Source: CAYWGR01 sp964458015 (GTDB taxonomy: Bacteria > Planctomycetota > Planctomycetia > Pirellulales > Thermoguttaceae). Taken from it: DNA of 15,214 bases. The stretch is taken from positions 1 to 15,214 of the forward strand of contig CAYWGR010000142.1 of the NCBI GenBank assembly GCA_964458015.1, in the 5' to 3' direction. Of this stretch, positions 1-8,103 are shown in pieces. The translations under genes were made by a program, and so were the position numbers. The notes beneath the pieces were generated by a model. The model searched no databases and was not told the DNA's origin. It saw only the letters and a list, made by a program, of their open reading frames with translations. Positions within the stretch are counted from its first letter, which is position 1. Each line of letters begins with the position of its first letter.

Positions 1-320
1 ATCAGCTTGTGGGTCGTCAGAAATAGTGCTTCCGTGCGGCCGCCGGTGTAGGGCAAGCCCAAAACGTCCAGCACGCCCAGCGGCAGATAGACCAGCGAGT
101 CGGCCCCGGCCAGTGATTCGACCAAATTAAAAACCAGATCGGGCTGCAATTGTTCCAATTCTTGGCGCAGTCCAGCCAAATCGAGCGTGCAGGCCACGGC
201 CGTTGGTTCGTGCCCCAGACGAGTGAGGGCCTCGGCCACGACACGGACCTGAACCAAGGTGTCTTGATCCTCCAACGGAGCATCAGGCGGCACGGCATTA
301 TGAAGAACGGCGACACGCAT
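1..320 (-). CDS. ATP-grasp ligase, D-Ala-D-Ala ligase family (N-terminal part, truncated by window edge)
   Basis: Translating the minus strand from the ATG at 320 gives 106 codons open to the window edge, beginning MRVAVLHNAV. The segments PDLVFNLVESLAG and LPYTGGRTEALFLTTHK are typical of the N-terminal (pre-ATP-grasp) domain of D-alanine-D-alanine ligase-like enzymes, which join two amino acids or an amino acid and a peptide using ATP. The ATP-grasp and catalytic domains would lie beyond position 1, so neither activity nor substrate can be judged. It begins 53 bp after the end of another ligase of the same family, in the same direction, so the two probably share a transcript. No clear Shine-Dalgarno is seen before the ATG; the start is chosen because the conserved domain begins there. 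Confidence 0.8.
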   Translation of the reverse strand, partial: MRVAVLHNAVPPDAPLEDQDTLVQVRVVAEALTRLGHEPTAVACTLDLAGLRQELEQLQPDLVFNLVESLAGADSLVYLPLGVLDVLGLPYTGGRTEALFLTTHKL

Positions 321-373
321 TGTTTTCGATTGAGCCACGGATGAACACACAGATAAGCAGGTTCCTTATTGTA

Positions 374-1387
374 TTAAGCAACCGCAGTTTGCCGAGTGGC
401 GTGATTCACGATTCTTCGCCGGGCGGAGCTGACGATGCGGTCGATCAGATCGACATAGGGCACGCCGACGAACCCGCACAAAATCGGCAGATCGGAATGC
501 TGGGGATGGAGGCCCGGCAGGGGATTCACTTCGATAAAGCTGGGCCGGCCCTGGGCATCGCAACGGATGTCGATTCGGCCGCCGTCGCGGCAGTTCAACG
601 CACGCCATGCCGCTATCGATAGCTCCTCGACCTGCTGAACCAAGGGATCTTCGCTTGGTTTGGCAAGCGAGTAGCGGACCAAATCGTCGCACTTTTCTTT
701 GTTCGTGTAGGAATAAACCTCGGCATCGGCCCCAGGCAGCAAGTTGATTTCCATCGTGGCCAGAATTTTGGACTCGGCGCCCGTGCCGGTGATGCCGATG
801 GTGAATTCTCGGCCCGAAAGGAATGTTTCGACCAGAACCGGCTGGCGGAACTGTTCGAGCAGGCTGCCGCATACGTGCCGCAAGGCTTGCCGATCGGTGA
901 TTTTCGAGGCGGCGGTGATGCCCTTGCTGGTGCCTTCGGCCACGGGCTTGGCAAACAGCGGGAACGACAACTCGATGGCCTCGACATCCGAGAGCCGTTC
1001 GACCAGGGCGAAGTCGGGCGTGGCCAAGCCCGCATTACGCACGACGGTCTTCGTCAGATTCTTATACAAGGCCAGCGACAACACCAGCGGGTCGGAAAAT
1101 GTGTAGGGAATATCGTAAACGTCCAAAATGGCGGGCACCTGGGCCTCGCGGGCGACGCCGTGCAGACCCTCGGCAATGTTGAAGACCAGATCCCAGCGGT
1201 CGCCCTGGGCCAGCCGCTCGACGAGCCGTTTGGCGTTGCCGATCCGGTCGGTTTGATAGCCCAATTCCAGCAGGGCGGCTTCGATGCCCTCGATCGTGGC
1301 CGGTTGGTCGAATTCGGCAGTCTCTTCCGGCGAGTAGCCTTCTTCTAGGTAGTCGTTCCGCAGGTCGTAAGTCAGGCCGATTTTCAT
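374..1387 (-). CDS. ATP-grasp ligase, D-alanine-D-alanine ligase family
   Basis: The product has 337 residues, a normal length for the family. The N-terminal domain carries LVFNIAEGLHG (about 68-77). The ATP-grasp core shows FAKPVAEGTSKGI (145-157), VETFLSGREF (186-195), and the metal-binding end GGRIDIRCD (269-277) followed by FIEVNPLPGL (284-293), where Asp273, Glu286 and Asn288 are the expected Mg/ATP ligands. It looks catalytically intact. It is not necessarily the cell-wall Ddl: a second family member lies 53 bp downstream and kamA lies upstream, which is more like a dedicated peptide or amino-acid conjugate pathway than a murein cluster (inference). The ATG at 1387 fits the domain start, but no strong ribosome site precedes it. 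Confidence 0.9.
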   Translation of the reverse strand: MKIGLTYDLRNDYLEEGYSPEETAEFDQPATIEGIEAALLELGYQTDRIGNAKRLVERLAQGDRWDLVFNIAEGLHGVAREAQVPAILDVYDIPYTFSDPLVLSLALYKNLTKTVVRNAGLATPDFALVERLSDVEAIELSFPLFAKPVAEGTSKGITAASKITDRQALRHVCGSLLEQFRQPVLVETFLSGREFTIGITGTGAESKILATMEINLLPGADAEVYSYTNKEKCDDLVRYSLAKPSEDPLVQQVEELSIAAWRALNCRDGGRIDIRCDAQGRPSFIEVNPLPGLHPQHSDLPILCGFVGVPYVDLIDRIVSSARRRIVNHATRQTAVA

Positions 1388-1392
1388 TCTAA

Positions 1393-1421
1393 GGGATTAG
1401 GAATCAGGGATTGGGGATTAG
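1393..1421. repeat. Short GGGATTAG/GGGATTGG direct repeat
   Basis: Three near-identical octamers (1393-1400, 1407-1414, 1414-1421) lie in the 95-bp gap between the ligase gene and the small membrane protein gene. Such GGGATT-rich strings look like simple intergenic filler; no function is assigned. Confidence 0.4.
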
Positions 1422-1482
1422 ACCGTACAATTACGCACTAGCATAACAAAACAAGGCAGAAAGTGTTATGCCACGACAGCGC

Positions 1483-1788
1483 CTAATCCTGTGTTTTTTC
1501 TTCCTTCTCCCGCATCTTCATCTTCTCGTATTTCTGTTTCCAGGAACCGGAAGCCATCCTTGATTCTGCGGCTCGCATGGCCAAATAGGCATTTTTCCAG
1601 CCGACGAACACGATCGGGGCAATAAAGAACAACAGAAAGAACACCGCAGCCCAAAGAATTTTGTCATACTTGCCGGGAAAGTCGGATTCCGACAAAAGCA
1701 TTAACTCAATAAATTGGTAGCACCAAAAGACAAGAAAACACACTACCAATAGGGCGGATGCCAGCGTTGTTATTAGCGTAACGGACAT
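1483..1788 (-). CDS. Small two-pass membrane protein of unknown function
   Basis: The ATG at 1788 gives a 101-residue protein ending at TAG. Two hydrophobic segments are visible, about residues 4-31 and 44-63, joined by a short polar loop (SESDFPGKYDK). They are followed by a strongly charged Lys/Glu-rich tail (about 74-101), so it is probably an inner-membrane protein with a cytoplasmic tail. I do not recognise a family. It lies 38 bp downstream of kamA on the same strand, so it is probably cotranscribed. The reading frame stays open far upstream into kamA, but that upstream part is Arg/Pro-rich and overlaps kamA in another frame, so I treat it as noise. A GGGGTGGGT run before the ATG is only a weak ribosome site. 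Confidence 0.6.
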   Translation of the reverse strand: MSVTLITTLASALLVVCFLVFWCYQFIELMLLSESDFPGKYDKILWAAVFFLLFFIAPIVFVGWKNAYLAMRAAESRMASGSWKQKYEKMKMREKEEKTQD

Positions 1789-1826
1789 ACCCACCCCTAA
1801 GCAGGTTTTGTTCTCTAATCTTTTTT

Positions 1827-3131
1827 TCACTGCGGATCGGGATACCGATACGTTCCGCCGCGGAAGTTGCGGAGGAGCAGGTCGTCGCCTTCGCGGCCGA
1901 TGACGTAGTTCGGCTGCAAGGGGATTTTGCCGCCGCCGCCCGGGGCGTCGATCACGTAGTTCGGTATGGCGTAGCCGGTCGTATGGCCGCGCAGCCCTTC
2001 GATAATCTCCAAACCTTTGGATACAGGCGTGCGGAAATGCGCGGAACCGGTGATCGGATCGCACTGGTACAGGTAATAGGGCCGCACCCGCATCATCAAC
2101 AGGCGATGAACAAGGTTCTTCATCGTCTCGACGTTGTCGTTGACCCCGGCCAGCAGGACGGTCTGCGAACCCAGCGGAACGCCGGCGTCGGCCAGCCTTG
2201 TGCAGGCTTGGAACGACTCGGGCGTGCATTCGTCGGGGTGTAGGAAGTGCAGGCTCATCCACAATGGATGATGCTTGCGGAGCATCCGGCACAACTCCGG
2301 CGTGATACGTTGGGGCAGCACGGCGGGCATTTTAGTGCCGATCCGCAGAAATTCCACATGGGGAATCCGCCGCAGTTGGCCCAAGATCCAGTCGAGCCGC
2401 TCGTCGCTCAACGCCAGGGGATCACCGCCCGAGATCAGCACGTCGCGGATCGAGGGCGTGTTGCGGATATACTCGAACGCCTGTTCCAACCGTGCCTCGC
2501 TGGGGGCGATCGAACCGTGCCCTACGACGCGCGAACGGGTGCAATAGCGGCAGTAGCTCGAACAAAAGTCGGTTACCAGCAGCAAAACGCGGTCGGGATA
2601 GCGATGGACCAAGCCCGGCACGGGGCTGTCGCCGTCTTCGCCCAGGGGGTCGTTGGCCTCGCCGAGGCCGTGATCCAGCTCGGCCGTGATGGGAATCACA
2701 GTGCGGCGCAGCGGCTGAGTTTGGTCGTCACGCGATATCAAACTCATATAATAAGGCGTGATGCTGACGGGCAGCATGGCCCCTTTTTCCGACAGGGCGG
2801 TCCGCTCGTCGTCCGAAAGCACCAAAACCTGCTCTAATTGAGCGAGGGTGCGCAGGCGATTGCGGGCTTGCCAGTGCCAATCGTTCCAATCGCGGTCCGG
2901 CACGTTCGGATAAAAAGCTTTCCGAAAAGCTTTGGTTTGGAAGGTGCTACGAGGCGTCCGGCCCGGGGGAGCACCGGGGGAGAAGATGTCCCGCTCGGCG
3001 GCTACACGCAACCGCTTGGGGCGGGAAAGCCGCGCTACCGCGCGGGGACTCAGTAATTGGATCGTTGGACTCGGAGGCTCTTCATCATCCACTCGCGAGT
3101 ACGGGCAAGCCTCAGCATCAATGCCGGCCAT
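1827..3131 (-). CDS. kamA: KamA-family radical SAM lysine 2,3-aminomutase
   Basis: Lysine 2,3-aminomutases convert L-alpha-lysine to beta-lysine using S-adenosylmethionine, a [4Fe-4S] cluster and PLP. The 434-residue product has the radical-SAM motif CSSYCRYC (Cys190, 194, 197), the GGDPL element (235-239), the PLP lysine Lys402 in DAPGGGGK, and Asp358 (YQCD) and Asp395 (VIDAP), which match the two aspartates that hold the lysine side-chain amino group in the clostridial enzyme. Lysine specificity is therefore more likely than glutamate. The conserved core starts near residue 73 (FYPNV, then DWNDWHWQARNR); the first 70 residues are a poorly conserved extension. The protein stops at PDPQ and lacks the clostridial Cys-rich C-terminal tail. 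The ATG at 3131 is chosen because AGGAGA lies 9 nt upstream; an in-frame ATG at 3212 (GGAG 5 nt upstream) is the alternative. No AblB-type acetyltransferase is visible in the window. Confidence 0.93.
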   Translation of the reverse strand: MAGIDAEACPYSRVDDEEPPSPTIQLLSPRAVARLSRPKRLRVAAERDIFSPGAPPGRTPRSTFQTKAFRKAFYPNVPDRDWNDWHWQARNRLRTLAQLEQVLVLSDDERTALSEKGAMLPVSITPYYMSLISRDDQTQPLRRTVIPITAELDHGLGEANDPLGEDGDSPVPGLVHRYPDRVLLLVTDFCSSYCRYCTRSRVVGHGSIAPSEARLEQAFEYIRNTPSIRDVLISGGDPLALSDERLDWILGQLRRIPHVEFLRIGTKMPAVLPQRITPELCRMLRKHHPLWMSLHFLHPDECTPESFQACTRLADAGVPLGSQTVLLAGVNDNVETMKNLVHRLLMMRVRPYYLYQCDPITGSAHFRTPVSKGLEIIEGLRGHTTGYAIPNYVIDAPGGGGKIPLQPNYVIGREGDDLLLRNFRGGTYRYPDPQ

Positions 3132-3466
3132 CGAGAACCATCTCCTGGGATCCATTGGAGAATTGGGGACCAGACATCCATATCGGCCCCTCGAATACCG
3201 CATGGCGGACATGCAAACTCCGTTGTTGTTCCGCCGCGGCCATTCTCTTACCTATGTTCCTTCGGCAATACCACCGAAGTCTTGAAAACAATTCATACCG
3301 TCCTTGGCTAAAATGTCAATAGGAAAAGTGGTTGGGGGCTGGGGATTCGCAGCCAGTGGCTTATCGTGAGCGACTAGACATTGTAGGTTCTGCTTCAGCA
3401 TTACAAGCTCGAAGTGGTCTATTAGCAAGTGTTATGCGGAAGCTCCATTGCCCGGGGCGCGGTCTG
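3132..3466. other. Intergenic region upstream of kamA
   Basis: There are 335 bp without a confident gene. The part next to kamA (3132-3285) would be an mRNA leader of about 155 nt if the promoter at 3292-3319 is used. It contains a small inverted repeat, TTCGG/CCGAA, at 3261-3278. I could not match it to a known riboswitch. Reading frames run through this region but have no coding character beyond the possible 27-residue N-terminal extension of KamA. The part 3320-3466 holds nothing I can identify. Confidence 0.4.
3292..3319 (-). promoter_or_regulatory. Putative sigma70-type promoter of kamA
   Basis: On the minus strand a perfect -35 box TTGACA (3314-3319) is followed after 16 bp by TATGAA (3292-3297, 4 of 6 matches to TATAAT). 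Transcription would start near 3285. Confidence 0.5.
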
Positions 3467-4219
3467 CTAGTTCTTAACCAGTTCGACGCAAATGCCGCCG
3501 GCACGGAAGACGCGATGCATCCTGGTAAACCAAAGCTCGCGGTTCCAGTGGAGCCCTACGTCTTCGCAAATACGGGCCAATTCGCGGCGATTGTAGGTGC
3601 GACAGCACCACATCCGACTTGTCCAGGCTCCGGAAAAGGTGTCTTCGGTGGCCAGCAACAACATCCGAGCGCCGGACACCATGACGCGGCTTAGTTCGGA
3701 AAGGCCGACTCGAGCGTCGGGCAAGTGCTCCAGCACATACCCACAGGTGACACAGTCGAAGGATCCGTCGGGAAACGGCAGTCGTGTCATGTCGGCCACC
3801 ACGAAATGGGGCCGATTGCTTTTCAGGCGGTTGCGCGCCCGGCGAAGCATTTCGTGCGAGAGATCGAAACAGGTGATTTCCGCCGTTGGATCGGAGTATT
3901 GGATCAGATGCTTGGCGATTTGGCCGGCGCCGCTGCCGACGTCCAAAATGCGACGAAGCCCGTGAAGATCGAATTTCCGCTCGCGAAACAGCCGGGCGCC
4001 AAGGGGCGTGTGGAGCGATAATAAGCTGCAAGTGGCCAGCAAAGCGCCTTGTGGCCCATCGTAGACGTCGCGAACCTTCTCTTGATACTTCTCGAAGCTC
4101 ACCTGTCCAATCAAACGATGCTCGAGAATCCGATTGAGAACCGGCTTCCGTTGCTCGGTGGTGCCCGAAAAGGGTCGTCGGGAATGAGATGCGTGGCGTC
4201 GGTCAGTCTTGGACACCAT
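3467..4219 (-). CDS. Class I SAM-dependent methyltransferase (Methyltransf_11 type)
   Basis: The product is a 250-residue soluble protein with a Rossmann methyltransferase core: motif I ILDVGSGAGQ (91-100), the acidic end of strand 2 at ITCFDLS (115-121), VADMTRLPF (141-149) and FDCVTCGYVLEHLPD (154-168). The methyl acceptor cannot be told from the sequence. A segment before the core, VRDVYDGPQG (49-58), weakly resembles VQAVYSGPEG at the start of the methyltransferase at 8100. The ATG at 4219 is preferred; a GTG ten codons upstream is possible but has its AGGA too close. It lies on the same strand as selB and kamA but is separated from both by more than 270 bp, so it may be transcribed alone. 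Confidence 0.85.
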   Translation of the reverse strand: MVSKTDRRHASHSRRPFSGTTEQRKPVLNRILEHRLIGQVSFEKYQEKVRDVYDGPQGALLATCSLLSLHTPLGARLFRERKFDLHGLRRILDVGSGAGQIAKHLIQYSDPTAEITCFDLSHEMLRRARNRLKSNRPHFVVADMTRLPFPDGSFDCVTCGYVLEHLPDARVGLSELSRVMVSGARMLLLATEDTFSGAWTSRMWCCRTYNRRELARICEDVGLHWNRELWFTRMHRVFRAGGICVELVKN

Positions 4220-4439
4220 AGTCGCCTGTAAAAATAGGGAAAATGACACTTCCTAGGGCAGGCCCCCGGTTACAGTCGCCGGACAGCCATACCTCTCTTA
4301 TCTATCCCACCATTAAGTTATCATTCAGAAAGGATTACCACCAGTCCTATTCGCTGGGGACGGTTCGATATTTTCTTGCCCCTCTCTGGTAGCATGATTT
4401 CGCTATTTCTCCTCCTTCAGGCACAAGACGAACAGAATT

Positions 4440-4456
4440 GCCGACATAATGTCGGC
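4440..4456 (-). terminator. Hairpin downstream of selB
   Basis: A perfect 7-bp inverted repeat GCCGACA/TGTCGGC with a 3-nt loop lies 37 bp after the selB stop codon. On the minus strand it is followed by AATTCTGTT, only moderately T-rich, so it is a possible weak terminator of the selA-selB transcript. Confidence 0.45.
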
Positions 4457-4492
4457 GTGGGCTGTTAAATATCCCTGCAGTTCAATCATGGA

Positions 4493-6409
4493 TTAGCTGC
4501 CGCGCGGTTCCCTGGGGAACCGTGTATTGCCCGACCGGCGCGTGACGCCGATCCGATCCATGTAATCGAGCAAGGGCAGAGCGAATTTCCGCGTCGTACC
4601 CAATAGATACTTGAACTGGACGCTTTCCAGGCGGTTTTCCTTGCTGAAATGCTCGGTCAATATCTCTCGGGCACGCGCGATGGCATCCTGATGGAACCAA
4701 AAATCCTGTGCCACTTGGATCACAAGTTGGTGTTCCTGGAGAATACTCAAAATTTTGTTGATTTTCGCCACGGGTGCGCCGGTTCGCTGTACAAGTTCCT
4801 CCCGGTTCGGCGGATTGAACAACGATTCGCGGAACAGTGTCTCGATGGCATCCCGGAGCTTGGCGTCTTGGTCTTCCAACGCGGGGCGATGCGAGGGGCT
4901 CGCCCAGCGCCGGCTGCGTTCGACCAATCGACCGTCGGCCTTGAGCCGTTCGACCAGTCCATCAAGAATGGTCCTGTCCTGTGGGATTGCCTGACGCAGT
5001 TGTTCGCTGGCAATGCCGGGGCTTTCCGGCGACTGGCGGTGGTATTGCTCAACATGGTCTACGATCTGCCGTTCCAGTTCCGCGGCCGTGTCGCGGTGCA
5101 TGTACAATCTTGAGGTCAGGGGAAATATCTTTCCCCCGGCGACAAGCTGGGCGAGGATTTCTTGCACGCGGCCCAAGGGGATTTTGGCACGCAGGGCAAC
5201 CGCTGCGTCTTCGATGGCCGTCGATTCGGCCTTGCGAACGCAATACTCGACGAAGCGATGTTCCTCGAAGGCGGCGGCAGCGCGTTGTTCAAGATCTTCG
5301 TAGACCTGGGGGCGACTGCCTTTGAGCCGCTGGGAAACGGCTTCCACGATTCGGCCGCCGCCGATCGTTCGGACGGGCGAGGGCGTTCGCAGGAGGAAAA
5401 AATCGCCGGGGCCGGCCACGACCGGCTTTTTGGTGCGGATCTGCACCAGTGCTTCGTCGCCGCCGGCCATGTGATTGCCTTTCAGCGGATAAAACATGGC
5501 GGCCACATCGGATGTGCCGGCATGAAATCGCACTTCCGCGCCGCTTTTCAACAACAGCTTTTCACGAGGCAGCAGTCGTAGCGAGCCGACGAACCACGAT
5601 TGCGGCGTAAAGAAGCCCGGAACGGTCAAAACATCGCCGCGGCCGATGTCGCGGCTGTCCCAATGCCCGACGTTGATCGCGGCACATTGGCCGGCTAAGA
5701 CGGCGTCGTTTGTTTTTCCATAGACTTCGATTCGACGGATGCGGCCTGCGATATTTTGCGGCAGCAGCACGACTTCATCACCGACGCGCGCCGCGCCGGC
5801 GGTTGGAATGCCGGCGATGACGGTTCCGTAGCCTTGGACCGAAAACGCGCGGTCCAAAGGCAAGCGAAACACGCCGTCGGTGCGTTTGGGCTGAATCGAG
5901 CGCACCAAATCCCAAAGCGATTCCAAAAAAGCGTCGAACCCTTCACCGGTGATATTCGAGAGCGGGAGAATCGGCGCGCTTTCGAGAAAGGTGCCGCGCA
6001 GATACGATGCCAACTGGGCCCGAACGTTTTCGCGATGCGGCGGATCGACGCGGTCGATTTTCGTCAGGGCCACGATGCCGTGGCGGATGCCCAGCAGGGT
6101 GAGAATATCGAGGTGCTCGCGCGTCTGCGGCATGATGCCGTCGTCGGCGGCCACGACGAGAATGACGCCGTCCATGCCGCTGGCGCCGGCGACCATCGTT
6201 TTGATGAAGTTTTCGTGGCCGGGCACATCCACGATGCCGACCTGGGTGTCGGCGATTTTACAGGGGGCAAAGCCGAGGTCGATCGACATGCCCCGCTCTT
6301 TTTCTTCCTTAAGCCGATCGGTGTCGCAACCGGTGAGGCATTTTACCAGGGCCGTCTTGCCGTGGTCGATGTGACCGGCGGTGCCGAGCGTGATGTTGGT
6401 TTGGTCCAA
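4493..6409 (-). CDS. selB: Selenocysteine-specific translation elongation factor SelB
   Basis: SelB is the GTPase that brings selenocysteyl-tRNA to the ribosome at UGA codons marked by a SECIS hairpin. The 638-residue product has the EF-Tu-like G domain: GHIDHGKT (12-19), RGMSIDLGF (39-47), DVPGHEN (61-67) and TKID (116-119). EF-Tu-like beta-barrel domains follow, and then a long C-terminal region rich in winged-helix character (about 380-638), which in the family binds SECIS RNA. The length is close to the E. coli protein (614). The start appears to be TTG at 6409, with GGGAG about 10 nt upstream; no in-frame ATG lies between it and the conserved core. It follows selA by 50 bp, a classic selAB pair. 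Confidence 0.97.
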   Translation of the reverse strand: MDQTNITLGTAGHIDHGKTALVKCLTGCDTDRLKEEKERGMSIDLGFAPCKIADTQVGIVDVPGHENFIKTMVAGASGMDGVILVVAADDGIMPQTREHLDILTLLGIRHGIVALTKIDRVDPPHRENVRAQLASYLRGTFLESAPILPLSNITGEGFDAFLESLWDLVRSIQPKRTDGVFRLPLDRAFSVQGYGTVIAGIPTAGAARVGDEVVLLPQNIAGRIRRIEVYGKTNDAVLAGQCAAINVGHWDSRDIGRGDVLTVPGFFTPQSWFVGSLRLLPREKLLLKSGAEVRFHAGTSDVAAMFYPLKGNHMAGGDEALVQIRTKKPVVAGPGDFFLLRTPSPVRTIGGGRIVEAVSQRLKGSRPQVYEDLEQRAAAAFEEHRFVEYCVRKAESTAIEDAAVALRAKIPLGRVQEILAQLVAGGKIFPLTSRLYMHRDTAAELERQIVDHVEQYHRQSPESPGIASEQLRQAIPQDRTILDGLVERLKADGRLVERSRRWASPSHRPALEDQDAKLRDAIETLFRESLFNPPNREELVQRTGAPVAKINKILSILQEHQLVIQVAQDFWFHQDAIARAREILTEHFSKENRLESVQFKYLLGTTRKFALPLLDYMDRIGVTRRSGNTRFPREPRGS

Positions 6410-6459
6410 AACAGGTTTCTCCCGAAATTCGACGACCGTTGAGATTGCCGCTGCTGTTG

Positions 6460-7887
6460 TTATTCTGAAGATTCTTGTTGCAACGCCTGCACGACTGCAT
6501 CGACCAGCGTCGGTTCCTCGCCCTCCAGGATAGTGCGCGGGTCGAGGAGCAACTCGCCTTGGTGAACGCGGGCGAAGACCGGCGTTGCATAACAGCGAAG
6601 CCTATCGGCCAGCTTGCCGGCCTCGATCGTGTCGGAGCGAATCGCCACTAATCGCGTCGGCAGATCTTGCGACGGCAGGGAACCGCTGCCCATTTGCGAA
6701 AAACCGTCGATTACGCGGATCGTGGCGCCGGACGATTGTTCGGCGATTGCTTGGACGATGCGCTCGGCCTGGGCGGTGATTTCCGCGAGACTGCGGCCCA
6801 GCATCCGCAGCGTAGGCACCTCGCGGAACGCTTGCGATTCGTCGAGAAACAGGCTCAAGGTCGCTTCGAGCACGGCCAACGTCATTTTTCCGACGCGCAC
6901 GATCCGAGCGAACGGATTTTTGCGAATCGCGCGGATTAAATCGGCACGGCCAAGAATGATGCCGCCCTGCGATGCGCCGATCAACTTGTCGGCACTGGCG
7001 GTCACGAGATCCGCGCCGGCCTGCAACGATTCCTGCAAGGTCGGCTCGCGCTCGAAGCCGAACCGCGAAAAATCCAAGAGCGGTCCCGCGCCAAGATCGT
7101 CGATGGCGGGAAGGCTGTGCTTGTGCGCGATTTGCACGAGTTCCTTGAGCGGCACTTCCGCCGTGAAACCGGTGATTTTGTAATTGCTGGGATGCACGCG
7201 CAAAAGGGCGGCCGTGTCGGGGGTAATCGCTCGCTCGTAATCTTGCGGATGCGTTTTGTTGGTCGTGCCGACTTCGACCAGTTTGACGCCGCTGGCCGCC
7301 ATGACGTCGGGCAAGCGAAACGAACCGCCGATCTCGACCAGTTGACCGCGCGAGACGATGACTTCTTTACCCCGGGCAATTGTGTTCAACACGATCGACG
7401 TGGCGGCGGCATTATTGTTGACGACCGTAGCGGCCTCGGCCCCGGTGAGTTGCTGCAAGAGCCATTCGATGCGGCCGTCGCGTTTTGAGCGCAGGCCGGT
7501 TTCCAAATCCGCTTGAACGAGAGAATAGCCGGCCAGCTCTGCTTGGATCTGGCGCAACGCTTTTTCGGGCAGCACCGCGCGGCCCAGGGCCGTATGCAGA
7601 ATAATGCCCGTGGCGTTGATGACTTTGCGATAGTGCGGAGCCAGTTCGGTTTTGGCGTGATGCCGAGCATCGGCCAAGATCGCGCGGCGCAGTGTTTCGG
7701 ACTCGATTTGCTCACCAGGCTGCGTTTCCTGCAACCGGCGGCGCGTTTGTTCGACGGCTGTACGCACGCAAGCGACAAGAACCCGTCGGGGGATGCCGAC
7801 AGTCCACCCTTCGGTCTCCGCTTCATGCAGGAGAACCTCCACGGAGGGGATTTTGGAGAAAAGATCGTGGTGCTTCGGCAACGCCAT
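6460..7887 (-). CDS. selA: L-seryl-tRNA(Sec) selenium transferase SelA
   Basis: SelA is a PLP enzyme that converts Ser-tRNA(Sec) to Sec-tRNA(Sec) using selenophosphate from SelD. The 475-residue product has a normal length. Clear family blocks are INATGIILHTALGRA (90-104), VVNNNAAAT (155-163), GQLVEIGGSFRLP (181-193), HPSNYKITGF (232-241), DDLGAGPL (263-270) and the PLP-lysine block SADKLIGASQGG (298-309; Lys301). The ATG at 7887 is preceded by AAGGA with a 7-nt spacer. It is first in the minus-strand selA-selB unit and divergent from the methyltransferase/double-cubane operon. Confidence 0.98.
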   Translation of the reverse strand: MALPKHHDLFSKIPSVEVLLHEAETEGWTVGIPRRVLVACVRTAVEQTRRRLQETQPGEQIESETLRRAILADARHHAKTELAPHYRKVINATGIILHTALGRAVLPEKALRQIQAELAGYSLVQADLETGLRSKRDGRIEWLLQQLTGAEAATVVNNNAAATSIVLNTIARGKEVIVSRGQLVEIGGSFRLPDVMAASGVKLVEVGTTNKTHPQDYERAITPDTAALLRVHPSNYKITGFTAEVPLKELVQIAHKHSLPAIDDLGAGPLLDFSRFGFEREPTLQESLQAGADLVTASADKLIGASQGGIILGRADLIRAIRKNPFARIVRVGKMTLAVLEATLSLFLDESQAFREVPTLRMLGRSLAEITAQAERIVQAIAEQSSGATIRVIDGFSQMGSGSLPSQDLPTRLVAIRSDTIEAGKLADRLRCYATPVFARVHQGELLLDPRTILEGEEPTLVDAVVQALQQESSE

Positions 7888-7929
7888 GGCGCGGTCCTTG
7901 CAAGTGTCTGCCCCACTTGGAATTTACCT

Positions 7930-7959
7930 ATTGTAATGCACTGTCTTGCGTCGAATCAA
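7930..7959 (-). promoter_or_regulatory. Putative selA-selB promoter
   Basis: On the minus strand TTGATT (7954-7959) and TACAAT (7930-7935) are separated by 18 bp, giving a 5' leader of about 35 nt before selA. Matches are 4 of 6 and 5 of 6 to the sigma70 consensus. A plus-strand promoter for the divergent operon must lie in the same 212-bp gap; the best I see is a weak TTGCGT-N17-TACGAT near 7946-7975. Confidence 0.45.
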
Positions 7960-7995
7960 GCAGAGCGGTACGATTAATCACTCACGGCGGTCTCG

Positions 7996-8103
7996 ATGTT
8001 GAAAAAGGGAAGCGGGCAGGCTTGTCTGCCGTGTTGCATTGTCTTTGGCCTAGCGGACGACTCCGCCCGTTCCCATATTTTTCCATCGAGGATCATTTTA
8101 TGA
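7996..8103 (+). CDS. Possible 35-residue upstream ORF with CLPCC motif
   Basis: ATG at 7996 opens a 35-codon frame ending in TGA that overlaps the methyltransferase start codon as ATGA (8100-8103). The peptide begins MLKKGSGQACLPCC. The overlap would allow translational coupling, and the Cys-rich motif fits the thiol/selenium theme. There is no good ribosome site, two small hairpins run through it (near 8016-8031 and 8053-8066), and the frame could be chance. I give it as a weak candidate only. Confidence 0.2.
   Translation: MLKKGSGQACLPCCIVFGLADDSARSHIFPSRIIL

Noticed and set aside
1393..1421. CRISPR-like repeat.
   Set aside because: The units are only 8 bp, touch or overlap each other and have no spacers.
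1789..2292. Upstream extension of the small membrane protein frame into kamA (frame open to 2292).
   Set aside because: The extension is Arg/Pro-rich and lies out of frame inside the well-conserved kamA; only the part from 1788 has membrane-protein character.
2912..2935. Tandem AAAAGCTTT repeat inside kamA.
   Set aside because: It encodes KAFRKAF in frame with the protein and is probably coincidental coding similarity.
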